DNA of 5,536 nt from DASZCR01 sp035942915 (GTDB lineage: Bacteria; Acidobacteriota; Blastocatellia; Pyrinomonadales; Pyrinomonadaceae). Under the pieces are notes generated by a model. It was not told the origin of the DNA, searched no databases, and was given only the letters and a program-made list of their open reading frames with translations. A program made the position numbers and the translations under genes. Positions 1-4,806 of the stretch are shown here, piece after piece. The DNA lies in contig DASZCR010000121.1 in assembly GCA_035942915.1 (NCBI GenBank), forward strand, positions 1 to 5,536, read 5' to 3'. Positions within the stretch are counted from its first letter, which is position 1, and the number at the start of each line of letters is the position of its first letter.

Positions 1-137
1 GCCTTTATGTACGGAAACGCGCATAGTACGCTTCTGCACATCCCCCTCTCAACCGACCCTCAAAGTCCTTCTTATCGCCCTCTTTTCAAACAACTTCTCC
101 GCGCACGCGCCCTTGCGCCGACGGTCTTTGGCAAGGC

Positions 138-153
138 TGGCATAAGCTTTGCA
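138..153 (+). promoter_or_regulatory. Putative sigma-54 (RpoN) -24/-12 promoter for the CsbD-like gene
   Basis: The sequence reads TGGCAT-AAGCT-TTGCA. The family consensus is TGGCACG-N4-TTGCA with an invariant GG and GC ten bases apart. Here GG is at 139-140 and GC at 151-152, exactly ten bases between them, and the only departures are T and A in place of the C and G after TGGCA. The expected start of transcription is near base 164, giving a leader of about 120 nt before the ATG at 286. No good sigma-70 -35/-10 pair was found closer to the gene. It is called from sequence pattern only; chance matches to such motifs occur. Confidence 0.55.
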
Positions 154-212
154 CCTGCGGCCTGATGTGGACAAAAGTTCGACGATGCGATGGGATTGAA
201 ACTTCAAACTTT

Positions 213-258
213 TCGGCTGCGCGGCGGCGTCTGTGAAGAGACGACACCGCGCAGCCGA
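213..258 (+). promoter_or_regulatory. Strong hairpin in the 5' leader of the CsbD-like gene
   Basis: The arms at 213-224 (TCGGCTGCGCGG) and 247-258 (CCGCGCAGCCGA) are perfectly complementary over 12 bp. Inside them a second stem pairs CGTCT (228-232) with AGACG (239-243) around a 6-nt loop. The hairpin ends 12 nt before the GGAGG ribosome binding site and 27 nt before the ATG. No T-run follows, so it is not a standard terminator. It could stabilise the mRNA, protect its 5' region or be bound by a protein; which of these is not visible from sequence. Confidence 0.6.
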
Positions 259-285
259 CACACAACCGACGGAGGCTTAAGCGCA

Positions 286-498
286 ATGGGCATACTGAAC
301 AAGGACGAAGCGGAAGGCAAATTCGACCAGGCGAAGGGCAGCGTCAAAGAAGGTCTCGGACGCATGACAGGCGACGACGAGATGGAGACAGAGGGCATAG
401 CCGACCGCGCAGGCGGCAACATTCAAGAAGGCTTCGGCACGGCACGTCGCAAAGTCGGTGAGGCCATCGAAGATGCGGGCGATGCGATTAAACGGTAG
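286..498 (+). CDS. CsbD-like stress-response protein
   Basis: This is a 70-residue acidic, hydrophilic protein with the CsbD-family layout. An N-terminal segment around residues 5-25 (EAEGKFDQAKGSVKEGLGRM) precedes TGDDE at about 26-30, then EGIADRAGGNIQEGFG at about 35-50 and a lysine/arginine-bearing helical tail. CsbD-like proteins are small, abundant stress proteins; in Bacillus subtilis csbD belongs to the sigma-B general stress regulon, and the molecular function is unknown. The ATG at 286 is chosen over the upstream ATG at 190 because family homology begins here and GGAGG (271-275) lies 10 nt upstream. The gene is monocistronic and faces a second stress-type gene across a shared terminator. 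Its leader carries a sigma-54-like promoter and a large hairpin, which suggests induced rather than constitutive expression. Confidence 0.9.
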   Translation: MGILNKDEAEGKFDQAKGSVKEGLGRMTGDDEMETEGIADRAGGNIQEGFGTARRKVGEAIEDAGDAIKR

Positions 499-501
499 AG
501 A

Positions 502-550
502 GTAATGAGTGATAGGTGATGAGTGATAAGTGATGAGTGATGAGTGATGA
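502..550. repeat. Tandem heptamer repeat, seven copies of GTGATRA type
   Basis: Seven head-to-tail 7-mers start right after the CsbD-like gene: GTAATGA, GTGATAG, GTGATGA, GTGATAA, then GTGATGA three times. Variation is confined to a few purine positions and the first copy. Because 7 is not a multiple of 3 and most units contain TGA or TAA, stops appear in all three + frames. Similar TGATGAGTGATAAG-like intergenic repeats are, as far as I recall, common in some Acidobacteriota and cyanobacterial genomes, but I cannot verify that here. Confidence 0.85.
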
Positions 551-580
551 GACGAAGCATGTCTCTCCTCATCACTCGTC
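539..580. repeat. Inverted repeat at the end of the heptamer array
   Basis: GAGTGATGAG (542-551), the last part of the heptamer array, is perfectly complementary to CTCATCACTC (568-577). The stem extends to 539/580 with one G-T pair, about 13 bp in all, around a 16-nt loop. The transcript could therefore fold back. No T-run follows immediately, so it is not scored as a terminator. Confidence 0.7.
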
Positions 581-602
581 CATGTATGTTGTCTGGCAGA
601 CA

Positions 603-672
603 CGAAGACGCCGCGACGTTCGACGACAGTTGAGAACTCTTTTCGTCGAACGTCGCGGCGTTTTCGTCTTCG
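603..672. terminator. Bidirectional hairpin terminator between convergent genes
   Basis: An 18-bp perfect stem pairs 609-626 (starts CGCCGCGACG) with 643-660. The 16-nt loop contains its own mini-hairpin, AGTT-GAG-AACT (628-638). On the + strand the stem is followed by TTTTCG, then TCTTCG (667-672), which can pair with CGAAGA (603-608). The hairpin lies between the stop of the CsbD-like gene (498) and the stop of the convergent YflT-like gene (690), as expected for a terminator serving both. The T-run is on the + side only. Confidence 0.82.
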
Positions 673-689
673 TCGTGTGCGTGTCCGCT

Positions 690-1193
690 CTACTCTTGAC
701 GGACGTGTTCGGCGCCGAGGTCGTTGAGTAGTTTCTCCAACTCGTCGGCCTCCTCGCCGGTCTTGGCCTCCACTCCGATAAGGATGCCGCCGCTACGCAG
801 GCTCGCGTCGTAAACCTTCGCACGATGCTCAGGGATGCCCGCGCCGATGAGCGCGCCGACGAGTCCGCCGGTTGCGCCGCCCGCACCTGCTCCGGCCAAC
901 GCCGCTACTATCGGCCCCGCAATGACGAGTCCGAGACCGGGCAAGGCGATGGAGGTGCCCGCCGCGACGAGCGCCGCCACGACCGCGCCGACTGTGCCGC
1001 CGACTGCACCGCCAATGCCTGCGCCGTCAGCCGCGTGCGTCCGCGTCTCGATGGCGAACTCCTTGCTCTTCGTCGCGTCCGACATCAGCACGCTGATGTC
1101 GTCGCGCGTGTAACCGCGCTTGATGATGGCGTCGACGGCCGCCTCGGCCGCCACGCGTGTCTTGAAAAGTCCCGTCACAAGTTTATTAGCCAT
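690..1193 (-). CDS. YflT-like general stress protein with glycine-zipper core
   Basis: This 167-residue protein opens with a domain resembling the B. subtilis general stress protein 17M/YflT family: MANKLVTGLFKTRVAAEAAV at 1-20, then a GY-TRDDISVLMSD segment at about 27-39. The middle is a glycine/alanine-rich hydrophobic stretch (about 57-120) with repeated GxxxG-type spacing (AGIGGAVGG, AGAGGATGG), likely membrane-inserting or self-associating. The C-terminal part (about 121-167) returns to a soluble fold with a GGILIGVEAKT strand and an acidic helix. Function is unknown; such proteins are usually linked to envelope or osmotic stress. The ATG at 1193 is chosen because AAGGAG (1205-1200) lies 6 nt upstream. 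A GTG at 1208 is in frame but would place that site inside the gene. A sigma-54-like element lies about 85 nt upstream. Confidence 0.8.
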   Translation of the reverse strand: MANKLVTGLFKTRVAAEAAVDAIIKRGYTRDDISVLMSDATKSKEFAIETRTHAADGAGIGGAVGGTVGAVVAALVAAGTSIALPGLGLVIAGPIVAALAGAGAGGATGGLVGALIGAGIPEHRAKVYDASLRSGGILIGVEAKTGEEADELEKLLNDLGAEHVRQE

Positions 1194-1208
1194 AACATGC
1201 TCCTTCAC

Positions 1209-1565
1209 AGTTTATTCAACGCGAGGACGGTCGAGACGCTTGCCACAGCTTCTCCCATTCTTAAACCTTCTTTCAGGTGGCAACCCGCGTGCCGACGCCG
1301 CTCGCACAGGTCGCGCACGACCGCGCAAGGCTCTCTACTCTTGAACTTAGAGACCTTCGCGCACGTTCCTGCCGCACACGCGCATCCGACGCGCGACACG
1401 TACCAAAGCAAAACAAAAGGGCGCGGGGTGTCTTGTTCGGCGTCAGAGAAGATTTCGACACCGTTTATCAGGAGGCGCGGGAAGACACGCGGGCGCGCGT
1501 TGTTGTAAGGTAACGCCGTCTATCGTTCAGAGACTTGAAACGTCGAACAAGGAGGGTCGGAAATT
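1209..1565. other. Divergent intergenic region between the YflT-like and HAD genes
   Basis: No gene is supported here. Open frames exist (for example + 1277-1513) but give arginine-rich, low-complexity peptides with no ribosome binding site and no family likeness. The stretch holds the - strand sigma-54-like element (1279-1294), a GTGTC/GACAC pair (1428-1432, 1456-1460) that could form a weak stem, and the leader of the HAD gene ending in its AAGGAGG site. No strong sigma-70 promoter for the HAD gene stands out; TTGTTG (1500-1505) and TATCGT (1521-1526) are only 15 bp apart and weak. Confidence 0.5.
1279..1294 (-). promoter_or_regulatory. Putative sigma-54 (RpoN) -24/-12 promoter for the YflT-like gene
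   Basis: Read on the - strand the sequence is CGGCACG-CGGG-TTGCC. It matches the consensus TGGCACG-N4-TTGCA at 10 of 12 defined positions and keeps the GG (1293-1292) and GC (1281-1280) ten bases apart. Predicted transcription starts near 1268, leaving a leader of about 75 nt before the ATG at 1193. The core is partly symmetric (GGCA...TGCC), so a weaker reading exists on the + strand as well. Support is by pattern only, strengthened by a similar element before the partner gene. Confidence 0.5.
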
Positions 1566-2258
1566 TTGCTCAAAGCGGTCATCTTCGACATTGACGGCAC
1601 GCTCGTCGATTCCGTCGACCTGCACGCCAAAGCGTGGCAGGAGGCCTTTCGTCACTTCGGGCGCGAAGTCCCTTTCGAGGATATACGCAAACAGATTGGC
1701 AAGGGCGGCGACCAACTGATGCCCGTCTTCTTCACGCGCGCAGAGTTGGACAGATTCGGCGAAGACATGGAGAAGCATCGCGGCCACGTCTACCAACGCG
1801 ACTATCTGCCGCTCGTCCGCGCCTTCCCCGGCGTGCGCTCGCTCTTCGAGCGCATCCGGCGCGATGGCAAACGCATCGCGCTCGCCTCGTCGGCCAAGTC
1901 CGAAGAGTTGACCGCTTACAAAAAGCTGGCCGACATCGTTGACCTCATCGAAGAAGAGACTTCGGCCGACGACGCCGAGCGGTCGAAGCCTCACCCGGAC
2001 ATCTTCGAGGCCGCGCTGGCACAACTCAAAGACGTGCGCCCGGAAGAGGCGATAGTCATCGGCGACACGCCTTACGACGCAGAGGCGGCGGCGAAGGCCG
2101 GTCTGCACACCATTGGAGTGCTCTGCGGCGGCTTCCCCGAAAGCGAACTGCGCGCGGCCGGATGCGTGCGCATCTACCAAGACCCGACAGACCTTCTCGC
2201 GCGCTACGAACAGTCGCCGCTCGCCGCCGACGAGGCAGACACGGCGTCCGCTTCCTGA
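1566..2258 (+). CDS. HAD-superfamily phosphatase (subfamily IA, phosphoglycolate phosphatase / beta-phosphoglucomutase-like)
   Basis: This 230-residue cytosolic enzyme shows all four HAD motifs. Motif I is DIDGT at 8-12, with nucleophile D8 and general acid/base D10. Motif II is the serine pair S108-S109 in LASSA, motif III is K141 in SKPHPD, and motif IV is GDTPYD at 166-171, with the Mg-binding acids D167 and D171. An alpha-helical cap lies between motifs I and II (about 15-90), typical of subfamily IA enzymes that hydrolyse or move phosphate on small sugar or acid phosphates. The substrate cannot be read from sequence. The TTG start is supported by AAGGAGG (1549-1555) 10 nt upstream and by motif I falling at its usual place. 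The last 15 residues are alanine-rich and look disordered. A glycosyltransferase gene follows after 19 nt, so the phosphatase may act in the same sugar pathway. Confidence 0.9.
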   Translation: MLKAVIFDIDGTLVDSVDLHAKAWQEAFRHFGREVPFEDIRKQIGKGGDQLMPVFFTRAELDRFGEDMEKHRGHVYQRDYLPLVRAFPGVRSLFERIRRDGKRIALASSAKSEELTAYKKLADIVDLIEEETSADDAERSKPHPDIFEAALAQLKDVRPEEAIVIGDTPYDAEAAAKAGLHTIGVLCGGFPESELRAAGCVRIYQDPTDLLARYEQSPLAADEADTASAS

Positions 2259-2277
2259 GGGCGCGTCCGAATCGAAT

Positions 2278-3408
2278 GTGAGAATCCTTCAGCTTAGCTC
2301 CGCGCGTGCGTTCGGCGGCGGCGAAAGACACCTCGCAGACCTCGCGCACGCGCTCGCCGCGCGCGGCCACGAAGTTTATGCCGCGCTCGCACATCGCTCG
2401 CCGCTCCTCGAACGACTCACACCGCTGCCACGCGAAAACATCCTGACACTACCACTGCGTAACGCACTCGACCTCAAGAGCGCCGTCGCACTGGCGCGCT
2501 TCATACGCGAGCGCAAAGTCGAGATTGTGCACGCACACGTCGCACGCGACTACACGCTCGCAGCATTGGCCGTCCGACTCGCCGCGCGCAGAGGAGATGC
2601 GCCGCGCCTCGTCCTCACGCGCCACGTCCTGTTCCCTCTCGGCCGCATACACCGTCTCACGTTCAGCCATGTCGCGCGCGTCATCGCCGTCTCCGAAGCG
2701 GTTGCACGCGCGTTGCGCGAACGTCACATCATCTCCGAAGACAGACTGCGCGTCGTGCCGAACGGCGTCGATATCACGCGCTTCGACCGCGCGCACGATG
2801 ACTTCAAACGCGAGGCGTATCGCGCTCAACTGGGCGCCGAACAAGGGGCGCTGATGGTCGGAACCGTCGGCGAGATAAGCCCCGTTAAAGGTCAGACAGA
2901 CTTCGTGCGTGCGGTCGCCGTCGTCCGCGCACGCAGCGAAAGGCCGGTCGAATTTCTCATCGTCGGCGAGGACGCGAGCCGCGACGGGCGCAACCGCGCG
3001 GCGCTCGAAAAACTGATTACCGAACTCGGCCTCTCAAGCGTCGTGCGCCTCATGGGGCGGCGCGACGATGTGCCTCAGATTCTCGCGTCGCTCGACCTGT
3101 TCGTCTCGGCCTCGCAGAGCGAAGCGTTCGGCCTCGCTCTGGTCGAAGCGATGGCGGCGGGCGTGGCCGTCGTCGCCACCGACACGGAAGGCGCGCGCGA
3201 GATAATCGGCGCGGACGGCACAGTTGGCACGCTCATCCCGCGCGGCAATCCAGAGGCTCTGGCAGCGGCGATGCTCTCTCTGCTGGCGGATGAAGAACTG
3301 CGTGCGTCGGTCGCTGCGCGTGCGCGCGAGCGTGCGCGTGCGCGTTGGAGTCTGGAACGGATGGTGGACGAGACGCAGCGCGTCTACACAGAGGCGCTCG
3401 ACGAATGA
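2278..3408 (+). CDS. GT4-family glycosyltransferase (GT-B fold)
   Basis: This 376-residue protein has the two-domain layout of retaining GT4 enzymes. The N-terminal domain starts MRILQLSSARAFGGGERHL, with the glycine-rich acceptor-side loop GGGE at 13-16. The linker carries VVPNGVD (about 159-165). The donor domain begins with VGEISPVKGQTDF (about 197-209) and contains SEAFGLALVEAMAAG, the E-x7-E nucleotide-sugar motif with E282 and E290. It probably adds a sugar from a nucleotide-sugar donor to a cell-envelope glycan or glycolipid; donor and acceptor are unknown. The GTG at 2278 is chosen because the fold starts there. The frame is open further upstream to 2113, but that part lies inside the HAD gene and reads as a shadow. 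The ribosome binding site is weak (GAGGG, 2257-2261, 16 nt away), so translation may be coupled to the HAD gene. The C-terminus has an arginine-rich helix encoded by a GTGCGC-rich run near 3310-3345. Confidence 0.9.
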   Translation: MRILQLSSARAFGGGERHLADLAHALAARGHEVYAALAHRSPLLERLTPLPRENILTLPLRNALDLKSAVALARFIRERKVEIVHAHVARDYTLAALAVRLAARRGDAPRLVLTRHVLFPLGRIHRLTFSHVARVIAVSEAVARALRERHIISEDRLRVVPNGVDITRFDRAHDDFKREAYRAQLGAEQGALMVGTVGEISPVKGQTDFVRAVAVVRARSERPVEFLIVGEDASRDGRNRAALEKLITELGLSSVVRLMGRRDDVPQILASLDLFVSASQSEAFGLALVEAMAAGVAVVATDTEGAREIIGADGTVGTLIPRGNPEALAAAMLSLLADEELRASVAARARERARARWSLERMVDETQRVYTEALDE

Positions 3409-3412
3409 GAAA

Positions 3413-3448
3413 GCGCCCGTCGAAGCGAGATGATGCTTCGACGGGCGC
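3413..3448. terminator. Hairpin terminator between the glycosyltransferase and SWIM genes
   Basis: A 14-bp perfect stem, GCGCCCGTCGAAGC (3413-3426) with GCTTCGACGGGCGC (3435-3448), closes an 8-nt loop. It begins 4 nt after the glycosyltransferase stop and sits 30 nt beyond the stop of the convergent SWIM gene. Read on the - strand the stem is followed by TTTCTC, so the stronger intrinsic terminator serves the SWIM gene. On the + strand no T-run follows. Confidence 0.82.
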
Positions 3449-3478
3449 GCGTTGAAAAGAGGTCTGAACGCACGTCCG

Positions 3479-3802
3479 TTAGGCGGCGCGGCGGTACTGT
3501 TTCTGCGGGTCGTATTCGAGTTCGAGATAACGTCGGCCGATGTACTTCAGGACGGCCGAGATGTGCTTGCACTCGTAGTTCTGAGCGGCGTCGCCGCGAA
3601 AGATGAAGTCGGCGCAGGTGCAGACGAGGCGACGCGTCTCCGGGTCGCGGAAGAGGTGGTAAACCTGCTCCGGGTGCGACTCCGAGTGCGCCATCCAACC
3701 ATAAGGCTCTGCGTCACTGACGACGATGCGTGCCGAGCGCGCGGCGCGTTGTTCGGCCGGTGTGAAAACTTCAGTCTTCTGTGTTCTCTTTTTCGTGTTC
3801 AT
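3479..3802 (-). CDS. Small stand-alone SWIM zinc-finger protein
   Basis: This 107-residue protein consists of a basic N-terminus (MNTKKRTQKT), a linker and a single SWIM domain. The domain shows the signature CxC-Xn-CxH: C61 and C63 in CTCADF, then C78 and H80 in ECKHI, with 14 residues between the pairs. SWIM domains bind one zinc ion and are thought to mediate DNA or protein contacts; they occur in SWI2/SNF2 ATPases, plant MuDR-type transposases and many small prokaryotic proteins. No enzyme domain is fused here, and what it binds is unknown. The ATG at 3802 is preferred over the longer frame reaching 3892, whose extra 30 residues overlap the promoter region and look uncoded. The upstream purine run (GAGAAGAAAG) is a weak ribosome binding site. 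The gene converges with the glycosyltransferase and diverges from the hydrolase. Confidence 0.82.
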   Translation of the reverse strand: MNTKKRTQKTEVFTPAEQRAARSARIVVSDAEPYGWMAHSESHPEQVYHLFRDPETRRLVCTCADFIFRGDAAQNYECKHISAVLKYIGRRYLELEYDPQKQYRRAA

Positions 3803-3900
3803 ATCTTTCTTCTCTTGAGTTTGTCTTAAACCGAATCTGTGACCTTGTTGAGATGCTTTTCCGCATCCTTTGGTTCGACGCACGCGGCGCACGCCGCACC

Positions 3901-3953
3901 GGCGGGTGTATAATCACGCCGCCTGAGTCGAACTTCCTGCGAGTGATTATACT
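3901..3953. promoter_or_regulatory. Divergent promoter/operator with mirrored TATAAT boxes
   Basis: GTATAATCAC (3908-3917) is repeated as its exact complement GTGATTATAC (3943-3952), 25 nt apart. Each half contains a perfect -10 box: TATAAT at 3909-3914 on + (toward the hydrolase, expected start near 3921, ATG at 3954) and TATAAT at 3951-3946 on - (toward the SWIM gene). The + box is itself the loop of an imperfect palindrome, GGCGGGTG (3901-3908) with CACGCCGCC (3915-3923), one base bulged. Neither box has a recognisable -35 hexamer at 16-18 bp, so an activator, an extended contact or an operator role is possible. Confidence 0.6.
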
Positions 3954-4757
3954 ATGGACGGACGTGCGCGCGTGCGCGGCATCGAGATGGTTTACACCGA
4001 ACGCGGTCAGGCGAACGACTCCGCCCCAATCGTCCTGCTGCACGGCTTCCCGCTCAACCGCGCGATGTGGGACGCACAAGCAGCAGCTCTCTCAAGATTC
4101 TATCGCTTCGTCGCGCCCGACCTGCGCGGGCACGGCGAAACCAGCGTCACCGAAGGCGCGGCGACGATGGAGGAGATGGCGCGCGACCTCTCTGCGCTGC
4201 TCGACGAGTTGGGCATCGGCAGCGTCGTTCTCGGCGGCCTCTCGATGGGAGGCTACGTCGCCTTCGCCTTCTACACGCTCTTTCCCGAACGCGTCCGCGC
4301 TCTCGTCCTCGCAGACACGCGTGCGCAAAGCGACAACGAGGAAGGGCGTCGCACGCGCGAGGAGACTGCGCAACGCGCGCTCGCCGAAGGCATGGAGTTC
4401 ATCGCAGAGACGATGCTTCCCAAGTTGCTCGCGCCGACCACGCCGCACGAACAACCGGAGACGGCCGCGCGCGTCCGGCAGATGATTCTCTCGATGAAGC
4501 CCGCAGGCGCTGCCGCCGCACTGCGCGGCATGGCCGTACGCGCAGACCAGACGGCGCTGCTTCAGCGGATTCATGTGCCGACGCTCATCATCGTCGGAGA
4601 CCGCGACGCCGTGACGCCGCGCGCGGACGCAGAGAAGATGCACGCAAGCATCGCCGGCTCTCGTCTCGAAGTCATCGAAGGCGCGGGTCACGTCTCGAAC
4701 ATGGAGCGCCCGGCAGAGTTCAACCGTGCGCTCGAAAGTTTCCTGCGTGCGCTCTAA
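3954..4757 (+). CDS. Alpha/beta-fold hydrolase (3-oxoadipate enol-lactonase/esterase-like)
   Basis: This 267-residue cytosolic enzyme is the usual length for a compact alpha/beta hydrolase with a small helical lid. Visible landmarks are the oxyanion-hole motif HGFP at 30-33, DLRGHGET at 56-63, the nucleophile elbow GGLSMGG with S97, the acid D218 in GDRDAVTP, and the catalytic H246 in GAGHVSNMERP. All triad residues are present, so it should be active on an ester, lactone or similar small substrate; the substrate is not evident. The lid is about residues 125-195. The ATG at 3954 gives the typical lead-in (RVRGIEMVYTERG). No good ribosome binding site precedes it, and an in-frame ATG at 3987 is a less likely alternative. 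The gene is followed after 49 nt by a hot-dog thioesterase, so an acyl or aromatic-acid pathway is possible. Confidence 0.9.
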   Translation: MDGRARVRGIEMVYTERGQANDSAPIVLLHGFPLNRAMWDAQAAALSRFYRFVAPDLRGHGETSVTEGAATMEEMARDLSALLDELGIGSVVLGGLSMGGYVAFAFYTLFPERVRALVLADTRAQSDNEEGRRTREETAQRALAEGMEFIAETMLPKLLAPTTPHEQPETAARVRQMILSMKPAGAAAALRGMAVRADQTALLQRIHVPTLIIVGDRDAVTPRADAEKMHASIAGSRLEVIEGAGHVSNMERPAEFNRALESFLRAL

Positions 4758-4789
4758 GTTGCGGCGACGCGTGCGCGTGTCCTGAACCG

Positions 4790-4799
4790 AAGGGGGTGA
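4790..4799 (+). promoter_or_regulatory. Ribosome binding site deciding a TTG start
   Basis: AAGGGGGTGA matches the full anti-Shine-Dalgarno complement AAGGAGGTGA at 9 of 10 positions and ends 7 nt before the TTG at 4807. There is no ATG in this frame at the start of the conserved domain, so this site is the main argument for the TTG start of the thioesterase gene. Confidence 0.75.
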
Positions 4800-4806
4800 C
4801 CCGAAG

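Larger units (their letters stand above)
1..285. other. Intergenic region upstream of the CsbD-like gene
   Basis: No convincing gene is seen in this stretch. The + frame from base 1 stays open to a TGA at 163-165, but its codons (AGT, CCT, CAA, CTT, TCA) are unlike those of neighbouring genes and the peptide resembles nothing I know, so I treat it as noncoding. The region instead carries a sigma-54-like promoter element (138-153), a small TTGAA-AC-TTCAA palindrome (196-207), a strong leader hairpin (213-258) and the ribosome binding site GGAGG (271-275). Bases 1-137 would be where an enhancer-binding protein sits if the promoter is real, but I see no clear paired operator there. Confidence 0.6.

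Noticed and set aside
1..165. Open + frame from the left edge to a TGA, possibly the tail of a gene
   Set aside because: Codon use differs sharply from neighbouring genes, the peptide has no family likeness, and the sigma-54-like element lies inside it.
49..261. Arginine-rich - strand reading frame upstream of the CsbD-like gene
   Set aside because: There is no ribosome binding site, no recognisable domain, and it overlaps the leader hairpin and promoter element.
502..550. Heptamer array considered as a CRISPR
   Set aside because: Units are 7 nt, contiguous and without spacers.
591..601. GTCTG-G-CAGAC palindrome as an operator
   Set aside because: It lies between two convergent gene ends with no promoter nearby and is short enough to occur by chance.
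1278..1293. Sigma-54-like motif read on the + strand toward the HAD gene
   Set aside because: The -12 half (GTGCC) is poor and the gene starts about 270 nt away; the match mainly reflects the symmetry of the better - strand site.
825..1508. Long + frame antisense to the YflT-like gene
   Set aside because: It is a shadow of a GC-rich gene; the peptide is compositionally biased, while the - strand protein shows clear family features and an AAGGAG site.
1527..2180. Long - frame opposite the HAD gene
   Set aside because: The + strand has all four HAD motifs; the antisense peptide has no motif or ribosome binding site.
2113..2277. Extended N-terminus for the glycosyltransferase
   Set aside because: The extra 55 residues lie in a shifted frame inside the HAD gene and are serine/arginine-rich shadow sequence; the GT-B fold begins at the GTG at 2278.
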